Shown in pieces: positions 1-31,083 of a stretch of DNA of 64,000 nucleotides (the first letter of the stretch is position 1; the number at the start of each line of letters is the position of its first letter). Source of the stretch: Hexactinellida sp. DTS-2022 (Eukaryota; Porifera; Hexactinellida); contig JAPNXP010000016.1 in the NCBI GenBank assembly GCA_028753945.1, forward strand, positions 2,388,001-2,452,000. Direction: 5' to 3'. A program made the translations under genes and the position numbers. The notes below the pieces were generated by a model, which searched no databases, had not been told where the DNA came from, and saw only the letters and a list, made by a program, of their open reading frames with translations.

Positions 1-61
1 ATTTTTGTCAATTGACAGTACATTGGGGATTCAATGGGGAATAATTTAATAATGGATGGGC

Positions 62-182
62 TTACTTACATATCTGTCACCACTTTGACAATAGAAAATG
101 TGAATTTTTCATGTTAAAAATTGACCATGCCAGTACCATAAAATTACATTAAAAATGTGTTGGTGATGTATAAGTAATTCCT
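62..182. repeat. Family A short inverted-repeat element, degenerate
   Basis: The ends are TTACTTACATATC and the imperfect complement GATGTATAAGTAA. The interior carries the family signature (GTTAAAAATTGACCATGCCAGT, here split by small changes). Other copies lie near 2500, 2700, 7450, 9120, 10780, 27040 and 29930. Confidence 0.6.
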
Positions 183-284
183 TTAATAATATTGTTGCTA
201 ATAAATGTATAAATGTGTTAATTTGGACTTTCCCAGCAAATTTTGTTATACCTACTAATGGCTACTATATAGTACACTCTATAC

Positions 285-581
285 CAGGGTTCCGCAAACT
301 AGGTTTTTCAGGCCGCATGCGGCCTGAAACAACCTTATGTGTGGCCTGACAGCCCAATGGAAATTTGTATCATGTGAGGCCTGAGAGACATTTCTAATTT
401 TAATCTGGCTTGTACACATATACACACCGATTAATGTACTAGTAAACATTAAATTATAGTATTACAACAACATAATAGTTTTGTTGTAAATTTCGAAATA
501 TTTCTCGATATTGTTTGCGGCCTGAGGAAAATTTTATTAAGATTATGTGGCCTGATATAAATGAAAGTTTGCGGAACCCTG
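285..581. mobile_element. hAT-like MITE with 8-bp target duplication
   Basis: This 297-bp element has 16-bp terminal inverted repeats CAGGGTTCCGCAAACT / AGTTTGCGGAACCCTG. The 8-bp direct repeat CTCTATAC lies exactly outside both ends (277-284 and 582-589). The interior repeats GGCCTGA words. No coding capacity is seen. It lies in the inferred intron just upstream of the HACD3 exon. Confidence 0.88.
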
Positions 582-649
582 CTCTATACTGTAGTTATAT
601 ATCTAGTAGTGTTAGTATACGTATTGTAGTTATATAATTATTGCTTTAG

Positions 650-1593
650 AGATGCGTATGCTGACACACGAGACGTACATAGAATTCAGAATTCCCAAAT
701 CTGTATCTGAGGATTGGCCGCGACTAACAATGCGACCTCAAAAGTTGCATTGGCTGATGACCGACTGGAGCAGAACCACATTTGTAGATTCCGAGTCCGA
801 AGAGGACACCAGTCAAAGCAGGGACGCCGGGTTTGATAACGAGCAGCTAGACCAACTTATGAACCTGTATTCGGGGAAAGAGAGCGAGATCGAAGAGATG
901 AAAGATAACTTGGAAATGGGGGCGATTAAAACATACCTTATATGTTTCAACTCGTTACTATGGTGTCTCTTCTCGTATATCTTCGTAGTTTCACTACGAA
1001 TGCTTTTCGTGTACAAATTAGAAGCGACTGTGCACTTATATCCCAACATAATAACCACACTAATGGTAGCAGAAGGAATACAAATGTTGGAAGTTGTCCA
1101 CGTATTACTACGCTGGTCAAAAGCTGATCCTGTTAGTACTATACTACAAAATGTAGGCAGATGGATTCTGTTATTCATTGTAGTTATTCCACACGAGACA
1201 GCACACGAATTGCCAGCATTCACAATGGTTTGCTTAACCTGGTCTGCTATTGAAGTTGTGCGGTATCCGTATTACATTCTGCAGATAATAAACCGCCAAG
1301 TTGATTTCATGACTTGGCTTAGATACACTGCCTGGATACCGTTATACCCAACTGGCATCTTCAGTGAAATTATGACTATTCTGCCAACCTTACCTGAAAT
1401 TGAAAAGACCGGAAAATTCGATTTGTCGCTACCAAACAAGTATAATTTCAGTTTTCATTTGAGTACAGTTTTATTCTGTTTCGTTTGGGTTTTAGCTTTC
1501 CTCATGGCGCCTAGAATGTTCTATCATATGTACAAACAAAGTTATAAGAAATTAGGATTGAATAAGAAGAGAAATAAGAAGAAACAGGAATAG
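650..1593 (+). CDS. HACD3: HACD3-type very-long-chain 3-hydroxyacyl-CoA dehydratase, last exon
   Basis: This is an open frame of 313 codons from the first ATG (652) to TAG. It encodes the third step of very-long-chain fatty acid elongation in the ER membrane (dehydration of 3-hydroxyacyl-CoA). Residues 1-45 look like the end of a p23/CS domain (SEDWPRL, then W34 and W39), the N-terminal domain that marks HACD3. An acidic linker (45-90) follows, then a hydrophobic multi-pass region (93-290). RYPYY at 204-208 and LYPTGIFSE at 231-239 match the family. Y232 and E239 have the seven-residue spacing of the catalytic Tyr/Glu pair of yeast PHS1. The lysine-rich tail (KKRNKKKQE) fits ER retention. A clean acceptor (TTGCTTTAG) ends at 649 and the CS domain is incomplete, so I infer upstream exons outside the window. 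Confidence 0.9.
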
Positions 1594-2044
1594 TACATAG
1601 TTATGTGATTTTAGAGAATGAATTGAAATAGAATTGAATAATTGAAATAGTTTATCGCAGATACATTTGTGTCGTATAGAAATGTTGAATTCTTATTATT
1701 TATGTCAGGAAAAAAAAACGGCTCTATTATTATTAAGAACCGCTTTGTTACATTTACAAAGCATTAATCCTATAGAGAGTAGACCTCGTTAATAGCATTA
1801 TATGCTAGGGGAATTAAAATGTTAGTAGAACCTGTCTATAACAACACTTAGAATAGGTCCCCACATAACTTCCCATATTATAATCAACCTGTGTATAACG
1901 GCCATTTTGCATGTTTTGAATATTGTACGTAGAATCGAATGCAGGCATTAAATTTAGAATTTAGCCATGCCAAAATTTCAGCTATTACCCGTGATTCCAC
2001 AAACTATATTAACTAGTCTACTGATTGCATAGCTGTGTTAATGT
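1594..2044. other. Intergenic gap between HACD3 and the START-domain gene
   Basis: This tail-to-head gap of 451 bp is AT-rich. I see no coding sequence and no clear repeat ends, and no canonical AATAAA close to the HACD3 stop. Confidence 0.5.
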
Positions 2045-3583
2045 ATGGCGCATCAATCCGATAAGCCAGGGTACATCGGGTTCCAGGGGTTGGAACATAA
2101 CCCTCCCCCCTACGGCCCTCCCGCGGGATACTGGAATCCCTGCGGCGATTATTCCGCTATTCTGGAGGAGAGCTGGAGGTTCTTCTGCGAGCAGATGAGA
2201 CTGGAGTGGGTGTTAAAGGAACAGAAGAAGTTCCTGAAAGTAGAGACCAGAAAAGCGGATAAATACCGAGTTAGAGGTGCGTCATAGAAACACAAATATT
2301 TATAGAGAAAGAATACAGTCGTGTTTGTCTATTAGAATTGCTCTTAGGAAGTTATTTCAGTGCCCAAACGAGTATTTAATGTTAAGTCTATAATAGCAAG
2401 CAAATTTCGTGCAAAATGCGACTTGCTACCACGCGAACACCACTGTAATTATATATTGAGATACTTCTCTGATGTACAGTCATAGTTCAATGGCACACTA
2501 AAGCCATATAAAAACCGATGAATTATTGAATTAAAACTTAAAATGGCTTTTCCAGTGCCTAAAAATTACATTATAAAGGTCTTGACTGATCAAGTAGAAT
2601 AAATTCCCATTACATATATCGAAGTAAAGTAAATGTACTACCTCCTAATTAACTATTGTCGTAATTAACTATTGTACTAGCTCAATGGTACTATAAAAAC
2701 CGGCTTCGAAAAAGTGAATTTCTGATGTTAAAATGACCTTTCCAGTGCATTAAATTACTATTGTACTCTAGGCCTGCGTATGAGTGGAGAACTCGTGTCT
2801 GGCAACAAACCCGGGTTTGGAAAGGGGTCTACGATGGAGAACCTGAAGTCCCAGCTGTTCGGGTTTGAGGCCGCTAAGCAAACTCCGCAGGTGGACCCCA
2901 AGAGCGTGAGGCTCCTGGAGCAGCCGGGGGATAACACTAATGTTATAACGTTCGTAGAGAAGTACAGCTGGCCCATGAGCAATAGGGAATACATTGTAGT
3001 AGAACAAATGAAGGTAGATGCCCAGATACTGTAAGGGGATAAGGAATTTAGAAATAACAAAATATAGGTCAACTTCTTATAAATTGATGTGTTATTGTGA
3101 ACAATTTTTAACGACTTAATATGAACTTTTTATTGTGATAAGCCTATGGTCCAATTTAACAACTTACATAAGGTTTGTATTAAGTTGAGTTCGCTTTTTA
3201 ACTAAGTCTCTATTATGAACACAATTTTTGGTCCCTTGAATGTATTAAAATTAACATAATTTTGGTCCCTTGAATGTATAAAAACTAACTTGACTGTATA
3301 ATTATTACAATACATTTCTATTCACTAGAAAGACCCTACAACAGGTCACACGATGATAATAGGAGCACCAGTTATTCTCGCAGGAGTTCCAGAGAAAGCT
3401 AAGCCCATAAGAGCAGTACAGGAATATCTATTTATTCTAGAAACTTCTAGACTTAACCCGAATAATGTGTTCTGTACATTCTACATGTTCTATGACATAA
3501 AGGGAGACATGTCTCCAGCTGTTCAGGAATCCGGGATGTCAGATGTTATAAAGCTATTCTTAGAACTGCCAAAGTATATATAG
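2045..3583 (+). CDS. START-domain phospholipid transfer protein, PCTP/STARD2-like
   Basis: Three exons were assembled by hand: 2045-2276, 2772-3013 and 3329-3583, giving 242 aa. Junction phases agree (phase 1 at the first intron, phase 0 at the second), with GAG|gtgcgt, AAG|gtagat donors and CTCTAG, CACTAG acceptors. The START domain binds one lipid, usually phosphatidylcholine, and carries it between membranes in the cytosol. The match to PCTP runs KYRVRGL, then EKYSWPMSNREYIVV (the strongest block), then KDPTTG and the VFCTFYMFYDIKGD block near the C terminus. Human PCTP is 214 aa. The N-terminal 30 residues (proline- and glycine-rich) are extra. The segment between YRVRGL and the PMSNRE block is longer than in PCTP, and its R-x-x-WD motif is not seen. 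STARD7 or STARD10 kinship cannot be excluded. Confidence 0.82.
2326..2449. mobile_element. TA3 MITE, partial, in intron 1 of the START gene
   Basis: The sequence carries the TA3 words GCCCAAACGAGTATTTAATG and AAAATGCGACTTGCTA and ends GCGAACACCACTGTA. The left end is degraded. Confidence 0.7.
2474..2760. repeat. Two family A elements in tandem
   Basis: Two copies of the block AAAACCG...GTTAAAATG(G/A)C(C/T)TTTCCAGTGC occur at about 2510-2580 and 2690-2760. The second copy runs to within a dozen bases of the exon 2 acceptor, so the polypyrimidine region of this splice site is probably transposon-derived. Confidence 0.6.
3065..3298. mobile_element. TA5 MITE in intron 2 of the START gene
   Basis: It carries the TA5 words GCCTATGGTCC, GGTTTGTATTAAGTTGAG and TCTATTATGAACACAATTTT and ends TTGACTGTA. 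The block TTTTGGTCCCTTGAATGTAT is duplicated locally at about 3227 and 3264. Confidence 0.75.
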
Positions 3584-3664
3584 ACACCGGTTACAAGGAT
3601 GGTGAAATGGAATGTTTATGAGAAATATGTATATATTATTATAATATTAAATCACAATGATTTG

Positions 3665-4045
3665 TTTGTTTGTTTTTTTGTTCGGAATTGATTGAGGAAC
3701 TGGTAAGAGCTACAGACTTGAAATTTGGCAGGGGGGTGGAAAATATTGTTTCTAGGAACAAGTTCTAATATCTAAGAAAAAAAATAACATCTTCCCTTCC
3801 CTAAAGGTGACAAAACTTTAGCCTATTAAATTCGAGGGTTTTCCAGTATGGATTAGCAGCTAGCATTCAATTCGTATAAAAGGATTTCAGTCTCTCTATC
3901 AATTGTCAAGTGTGCGTTATAGAATGCCTATCTGAGACTGTGATTTAATTGGTCTAGAGGAAGTTCATTCATCCAATCAGTTATTGTGTTCACTCTGTCT
4001 ACCCATACATTTCTAACATTCCATTGTGTCTATTTGATTATTAAC
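3665..4045. repeat. ~370-bp dispersed repeat, copy 1
   Basis: This segment closely matches 62230-62605 over its whole length, sharing for example GGTGACAAAACT, AGAATGCCTATCTGAGACTG and CATTGTGTCTATTTGAT. A weaker copy is at about 58640-58880. No terminal inverted repeat or tRNA-like head is visible and no long frame is open, so the element class is unknown. Confidence 0.7.
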
Positions 4046-4239
4046 AATCAATTCAATAACTTCTCCACAGCCCAAAGTCAGGGGTCCACAGAGTTGTACA
4101 GTTCCTTAGTGATATTTAATTAATTTCTATTTGGAGTCGGTTCATTAATATACACGATCATGCGTTAATATCTAAAAAATTGTAAGTTCTAATTAGCATA
4201 AATATTCAACAATACAGGCGCTGATTAGTATTCCCAATT

Positions 4240-4740
4240 TATTTTCTGTCCTTATACGTATATACCTATGGCTAGGCGTAGGCCCTAGGGCCCATGGATA
4301 AATAGACAGCTTAGGGGGGCACAGCCCTACTCTGAAACAATAGCATTACTGTTATGTGTGTCACTAGCGGTCACCTAAATATCACCCATATGATTTCCCG
4401 TAATATAATGAACCTGTGCATAAGGCCGTTGAATTTTAAGTAATGCCAAGGGGTAAGTATTACAGCCCGTCCTTTTTTATTACAAAATGGCAAAAAGCGA
4501 GATGTAGGGAGGGGGTATATAATTTTGTTAATTTTTCATTACATAACCGACATTTTTATAGGCTCCTAGAATCAGTTTGAGCTCAATCATGCACATACAT
4601 TACTCAATTTGCATTGAGTCTATTGGAGTATGTATTTAAAAATACAACTGTTTTAAATACAAGCGAGGGCCACAGGCCCGAGTGCAAGTTGTAAGAACGC
4701 GCGTAGCGCGGGCGAGCAGCTTGTTATTATAATACTGTGC
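4240..4740. repeat. Unclassified repeat-rich gap between the START gene and MEMO1
   Basis: The stretch includes GC-rich palindromic words (AGGCCCTAGGGCCCATGG near 4280; GCGCGTAGCGCG near 4696). A block with AAAATGGCAAAAAGCGAGA and GGGAGGG recurs in altered form at about 8080-8150, so it is probably an old element. No gene is seen. Confidence 0.4.
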
Positions 4741-4964
4741 CGACTATACTTTATTTAATGATATTTTTAGAACTGCCAAATTATATTTAGACACTGGTAA
4801 CAGGGATGGTGAAATGGATTGTTAATGAGAATGTATATTTATTAAATTCTGCATTTAATCAACGTGAACATTAATCGAGACACCCGTTAATACAAATAAT
4901 TTACATAAATAAACATTCTACTCATAACATAACACATGTCCCTTATAAGTTATATGCATACAGT

Positions 4965-7900
4965 CTATATAGTGAGAACAGCAGCTGCATAGCTGACAGA
5001 ACTGTCTGACATGTCTTTAACTTGGGAGGACTGAGAATAGTGAAGGAACTTAAGTTTGCAGTTAGGGAGGTCTCTTTTGGAGCGTACATGCTCACACGTC
5101 TAGAGTATATAGAATGGGTATACGTAGGGCTGAAAACGAATATTCGTTGAAATGGTTGAATGAATACTAGTTTCGAAACGAATATTAGATTGAAACGGAT
5201 ATTTACTGATGTAAATTAAACTATTTGACACGAATTAGTTTTGAAATTTCGAAAAAATATTGTAAAATTATGAAGAAATATTACTGGATACAAAGATAGT
5301 GTTTTGAAAAGTGTATGATTTAACTAGGTATTCATTATCCGCACTATATCTCTATTATTGATACGAGTATGTTCGGGCTATATATGGACTATGGCTAGCT
5401 ATGCTAGGGTATGCTGTACTTACGTGTAGTAGCAGTGCTATAGGGTTCCTACCACAAATAGTATTGCCGTACTGACTGAGATACTCTGAGAAGGATTCTG
5501 AACTCAAACTCTCTATTCGCTCCATTCCCTAACATTAGATACAATAACCTCTCTATAGAGATATCTTATATGTGTTCATTACAGTAGAACCTCTTTAGTA
5601 GGAACATTAGGGGCCGTCACAATTCGTTCGTCATGTCCGGAATTCGTATTAACTAATATCATTTGTATTGAAAATGCTTTGAAGGGCATGCTTTTTTTCG
5701 CTTGTATTCAAAGTAGTAAAATCTCATACAACAGTACTAACCGTAATTTCGTATTAACCGTGTTCGCACTAAAGAGGTTCTATTGTATATCGAGGTATTC
5801 ATTCATTAAACTAAGATTCGTATTACAATGTTATACAAAATTCGAATGGAAACTTGTGTTTACTCCTATCGAGGTTTCACTATAGGAAGTTTGTCTGTAT
5901 AATAATATCACATTTCTATTAATAGTGCTATTTGGCTATTCGCTATACAAACCATTCTGTCCAGAGATTCAATAGACTCGTGTATCTCTCCACAAGTCTT
6001 ATCGTAGTGAGTGAAGCGGAATCTATTTCCTATAAATAGCAGAGTAACAATAGAATCCAACTACAGTAGACTCGTAAATAGGAACACAGATAAAGGAATA
6101 TCGGTTAAGGAGTACAAGGTTTAGTTCCCCTAGCCTATATAAATACATGCAAGTGACTCCGGTTAATACAAATAAGAACATATTACGATGGTCCCCTGGT
6201 GTTCCTATTAACAGAGCTCCTGCTTAACTCAACAAACATAGCTTACCCCAGTGACAGAAGTCTGAGGATATAACAAACAGGTTACTCGGATCCTCGAAAT
6301 ACGGAGCCAGTATCTTCCCGTAGCTGGCCCCCCTGTCCCCCTTAATATCTCCAACCAGGATAGGGACTACTGTAAACTCAGATCTCTTGCTTCATAAATA
6401 ATACAGTTATTAACCATTGCCTGTATATATACAGTCATTATTATGTTATGAGCATTCAAAGGATTAAATTGTGTTCATAATAGAGAGAATTCATAATAAG
6501 CGAACTCAACTAAATACAAACCCTATGTAAGTAGTTAAATTGGGACCATAGGGCTTGTTCATAATAATGTTTTCACATTAGTAGAACTCGGTTATAACGT
6601 ACTCCCTTGGGAAAGGAAAATAAGTACGTATTATCCGAGTTTACTCTACATACTGCTTTATAAACTTGGGTGAAATAAATCAGTAAGTATTAACCCAGGT
6701 ACGTTATAACCGAGTTCTACTGTATTAATCAGACGCATATTATTACAATAGTAGGCCTGACTGAGTATATAGCTAGTATGTACCTTTCCATAACTTTAGC
6801 AATGAATGCCAGCTGCATCTCAATGCTGTGTTCCTCCTCGTCAACCGATAGGTCTATCCTCTTAAACTCCCCGCTCTTCATTAGCGCGTCTACCACTGTA
6901 GACCCGGTATATATAGTACGTAATTAATGCAATGTTACAGGTAACTGCGAATTGTCAAATAGGAGTGTCTCCTTTTCCGCGAATTTCTAAGCCTATGTAT
7001 TCAAACTTTTCCTTTCGCGACCCATCTTATTAAATCCGTCAACGAACAATCAAATTAAAAATGAAATTTTGCTATAGACAATCCGGCGACCCTACAAAAT
7101 ATTAAAATTTCGACCCAAAAATCTTAAATTTTCAGTCCACTATAAATAAATGTGTCCATGGAAATCAGCCAATGCCTAGGGATTAGTCTAAGTAGAAAGG
7201 TATGCCTACATAATGCCACGACCCATGCATTAAGACCCTCAATTGCTAAACAACCTAGAATCATGGTATCAGCTGTTACCTGCGGTATCCACTCTGAGGT
7301 CGTACAGCGGAGTCTGGCATATCTGTGCTGGGGTAATGCCGCACCCGGATATGTACACGTGGTGCGAGGGCCCCAGTATGAACACTCTCTTCCTACGGAT
7401 AGGGTCTCGTAGATACACAGTTAATCGTATGGGGATACCGTATGTGTATAACGGGCAAACAGCTTTCAATATAAATACCCGGCTTTGCAAAGGTTAATTT
7501 TTGATGTTAAAATTTAATTTGTCAGTGATTGAAAATTATATTAGAAAGGTGTTGGCCAATATAAGTAAAGTAGAACCTCGTTAATACGAACACCAAGGGA
7601 CCGTCAAAATGTGTACTCATCCGAAATTCGTATTAACCGGTGTCATTTATATTGAAAGGCTTTGAATGGGACTGAATTAGTGTACGTATACTATCGAGGT
7701 TCTACTGTAATACCTTAACTATATCATATAATAGCGTGTTGTTATAAGGCTACTATAACGTACACATTTTCTGGGTTAATCTGTTTGAACGCATAAGCTG
7801 CAGTTGCTCCACAGTAGCGGTATCCTGCGTGTCTCAGAGAGTTAAGGAAATCAGTTTGTTATTGTTTGTATATTAAATTGAGTTTACAAAAGCCCCTGCC

Positions 7901-8866
7901 GTCTATGGGTAATAGTATTTAAGTCAAGAAAGTGGTCTTTTATAGACGGTCTACATAGAAGTTATTAAATTCAATAAATTGTGATCATAATAGAGACTTT
8001 ACAATAAGGGAACTCAACTTAATACAAACCCTATGTAAGTTGTTAATTGGGATAATTGCTTCCAAGGGAGTTAACCAATGTGTGACATCCTTTTTGTGTT
8101 ACAAACTGGTAAAAAGCGTGACATAGGGAGGGCCCGAGGGGTCTAATTTTCCTGGAATTTTGCGGTTACGTACCTTTTGAATGGCCCCTAATAATGATAA
8201 TTTAATATTAAGCAGACGAAATTTGTTCGTATTAAGCAGACTTGACTGTACATATAAATGATAAAGTTAGAACTTAGTTATCACAATTTGCTGTTATCTA
8301 AATAAATACTTTCTATAATCAGACAGTACATAAGAGGATACGGAGATATAATAGCTTTTGCTGGCGAATGAGATACGCTAGCTTGAGACAGCCAGTTAGT
8401 CAGCTCCTTATCCAAACTGCGAGCTACAATACAACATACACATAATAACTGACAATAATTACAGTGGTGTTCTCTAATAGCAATACATATTGCTCTATTA
8501 GGAAGTTAATTATAGTCCCCAAGCGAGCATTTAACATTAATTCTGTACATTTAATACAGTGGATGCCGGTTATAAGCACATCGTCGGGAACTGCACTCAA
8601 TGTGCTTATAACCGACATAAATTACAGGTTATATGAAAATGTTTTCCAGCATAGTCTTATATCCGATATGTTCTTATAACTGGTGTGCTTATATCCGACA
8701 TCTACTGTAATAAGTTCGCCTATTAGCAAACAAATTCGTGCAAAATGCGACTTGCTATTACGAACACCACTGTATATATAACACGCTTGCTATTACCATC
8801 AGATTGATACCAGCTTCCCGCGTGTGTCGCTCTCCTGCAAATAAGTTTGCCTTCTCTGTCTGCCAT
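4965..8866 (-). CDS. MEMO1: MEMO1, metal-dependent redox regulator of cell motility, complete
   Basis: Nine exons were assembled on the minus strand: 8797-8866, 8342-8423, 7764-7832, 7280-7392, 6784-6895, 6247-6383, 5953-6029, 5424-5528 and 4965-5099. They give 299 aa (human MEMO1: 297) and every junction is in phase. MEMO1 is a cytosolic copper/iron-binding protein acting downstream of receptor tyrosine kinases in cell migration; the fold is shared with extradiol dioxygenases. Family blocks appear in order: [73 protein letters not shown] and SSVSYAA. The ligand positions of human MEMO1 (His49, His81, Cys244) are conserved in HAGY, GPSHH and TICG. The introns are filled with MITEs. The start is the only ATG before the conserved block. 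Confidence 0.95.
5582..5785. mobile_element. TA1 MITE in MEMO1 intron 7
   Basis: It starts AGTAGAACCTCTTTAGTAGG and ends CACTAAAGAGGTTCTATTGTA. Inside are GGGGCCGTCA, TCCGGAATTCGTATTAAC and AACCGTGTTCG, the TA1 order. A 68-codon frame at 5679-5885 is only this element and its flank. Confidence 0.8.
6064..6232. mobile_element. TA2 MITE in MEMO1 intron 6
   Basis: It starts CAGTAGACTCGTAAATAGGA. It contains TTCCCCTAGCCTATATAAAT, CAAGTGACTCCGGTTAATAC and GGTCCCCTGGTGTTCCTATT. The right end is eroded. Confidence 0.75.
6450..6722. mobile_element. TA5 element abutting a complete TA8 element
   Basis: The part 6450-6578 is TA5-like (TAATAAGCGAACTCAACTAA, ACCATAGGGCTTGTTCATAA) and loses its right end. 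At 6580-6722 lies the TA8 element, GTAGAACTCGGTTATAACGT to ACGTTATAACCGAGTTCTAC, so TA8 probably inserted into TA5. Confidence 0.75.
7430..7562. repeat. Family A element in MEMO1 intron 3
   Basis: It carries AATACCCGGCTTTGCAAAGG, TTTTTGATGTTAAAAT and GAAAGGTGTTGGCCAATATA, the best-preserved family A interior in the first 10 kb. Confidence 0.65.
7569..7708. mobile_element. TA1 MITE in MEMO1 intron 3
   Basis: AGTAGAACCTCGTTAATACG opens the element and ATCGAGGTTCTACTGTA closes it. The GGGACCGTC module and the ATTCGTATTAACCGG box are intact. Confidence 0.82.
7862..7975. repeat. TCTATAGACGG-type repeat, partial
   Basis: It contains AAAGCCCCTGCCGTCTATGG, GGTAATA and TATAGACGGTCTACATA. Fuller copies are at 29480-29660 and 30595-30750. 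Only the right half is present here, next to a TA5 copy. Confidence 0.55.
7978..8255. mobile_element. TA5 MITE interrupted by a GC-richer insert, MEMO1 intron 2
   Basis: The left TA5 half (GTGATCATAATAGAGACTTT...TGTAAGTTGTTAATTGGGA) ends near 8052. The right half (ATATTAAGCAGACGAAATTT...CAGACTTGACTGTA) resumes near 8200. Between them is a segment with GTGTGACATCC and AAAAAGCGTGACATAGGGAG, related to 4440-4530. Confidence 0.65.
8457..8774. mobile_element. TA3 MITE with a nested TA6 MITE, MEMO1 intron 1
   Basis: The outer TA3 runs from CAGTGGTGTTCTCTAATAGC to TTACGAACACCACTGTA. It is split by a TA6 element at about 8559-8708, CAGTGGATGCCGGTTATAAG to TTATATCCGACATCTACTG, flanked by TA. TA6 is therefore younger than this TA3 copy. 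Confidence 0.85.
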
Positions 8867-8883
8867 TTGCTATCTTATTCGTA

Positions 8884-9018
8884 CAGTAGACTCTCGTTAA
8901 TACGACAACCGTATTAACCGGAGTCACTTGCATTTGTATAGACTAGGGGAATAACCTTGTACTCCTTGACAGATTCATATTTCGCCTTATCCGTGTTCGT
9001 ATTAATGAGAGTCTACTG
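8884..9018. mobile_element. TA2 MITE between MEMO1 and the ArfGAP gene
   Basis: CAGTAGACTCTCGTTAATAC to TAATGAGAGTCTACTG, TA on both sides. It lies 18 bp upstream of the MEMO1 start codon, so it must form part of the MEMO1 5' leader or promoter. Confidence 0.82.
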
Positions 9019-9117
9019 TAAATTGTAGGAATTTAAAATTAAACAATGCAAGTACTAACACCATTATTATATAGAAGTTATATACACAAGAATTATAAGT
9101 TTTAAATAACTATAAAG

Positions 9118-9240
9118 ACTTACTTATATATCGGCCAACCCATTACAATATAACCCGGCTTCGTAAATGTAAATGTTTATGTTAATAATTGCCTGTGCCC
9201 TCAAATTATATTAAAAAGGTGTTGGATTTTCCTAAATATG
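9118..9240. repeat. Family A element
   Basis: TTACTTATATATCGGCCAAC on the left is matched by a decayed complement near 9225. The interior has AACCCGGCTTCGTAAATG and TTGCCTGTGCC. Confidence 0.6.
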
Positions 9241-9472
9241 TACTACCCTATTAATATTAAACTTTTCTCCGAAACATAATTTGAAGAAATAAGGAGTTAA
9301 TAATCACTCAATGATTGCAATAAAATATTAATAATCTCAATAAAACAAATAAAAGCAATCTCTTACAATTAAGAAGGGATTATTTACAAATATACAGGAA
9401 TTATTCAAACTCATCTAACAGTAATTAAAATGGCAAAATGTAAATATGTACTGAAATAAGATTTGGAGAAGA

Positions 9473-30199
<20,727 letters not shown>

Positions 30200-30594
30200 C
30201 AGTCTATTTTAATATAAATCAAACAAACTAATAATCAGTTTATTTTATATTATACGCTTTCTATAATATTGTTTTCTTACAGCAATCTATTCTACTGTAT
30301 TTAGCCTACACAGTGTAATTGATACGGATACTAGATTCTAACTGGAATAATGATTATTTCTTACATTTGAGTTGATTGCATCTAACAAATAGTAAATTTG
30401 GTTGGCCTTATTTGGTGCTTGAATTAATATTGAATCACTTTTACCAGCAATATATAATTTTAGTTCTAAATTATTGTAATCGGTTATTAAACATCTTAAT
30501 TTGTGTCCAAGTCATTGCAAAATATGTTGTTTGATTATAAACAGGTTTATAGTACTTTATATATGATTTGTTTCTTAATAAACATATTTACAAT

Positions 30595-30755
30595 GAGTTT
30601 ACTTATAAGTAAACGGTCTAAATACAAATCAAGCTAACAATTGCAGACCGTCTATAAATTTTGTGAACTAAAAGCCCCTACGTCTATGGGTAATACAATT
30701 TAAGTTAAGATAACCTGGTCTAGAAATAAACGGTCTACATATAAGCTATTTCTTA
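30595..30755. repeat. TCTATAGACGG-type repeat, copy 3
   Basis: It contains AAGTAAACGGTCTAAATAC, GCAGACCGTCTATAAATTTT, CCCTACGTCTATGGGTAATA and AATAAACGGTCTACATATAA. It lies between the BAR gene start and eIF2B beta. Confidence 0.7.
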
Positions 30756-30824
30756 CAATATCTAATTAATACAATTATTATAATAAACTTTATTAATTGC
30801 AATGTAATTTATTACCAGCAAATT

Positions 30825-31083
30825 GCAATACTACATGTATGTCGTCTAGCATATAATCTTCTTGACGGTATAAATTATTCAAAACTTTATTAATTTTAAT
30901 GTAGTTTATAGAAACAACAGCATTTAATTACGTATATTACCAGCAAATTGTCAATACTAATGTCTATTGCATATAATCTTCTTGATGGTATAAATTATTC
31001 TAAACTTTATTAATTCCAATGTAGTTTATAAGAAACAACAGCATTTAATTACACATATTAGCAGCAATTTGTAATACTACAGT
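30825..31083. repeat. Tandem copies of the eIF2B beta 3' end
   Basis: Two ~120-bp copies lie downstream of the real stop. Each repeats the antisense of the last codons (CATATAATCTTCTTGA(C/T)GGTA against CATATAGTCTTCTTGATGGTA in the gene) followed by ACTTTATTAATT, AATGTAGTTTATA and AACAACAGCATTTAATTAC. The last coding residues, stop and 3' UTR have thus been triplicated in tandem. Confidence 0.85.

Noticed and set aside
813-1223. 136-codon minus-strand frame
   Set aside because: Antisense of the HACD3 exon, which has clear homology.
7152-7497. Two plus-strand frames of about 85 codons
   Set aside because: They overlap MEMO1 exon 4 on the opposite strand, where GPSHHV and TPLYDLR are unmistakable.
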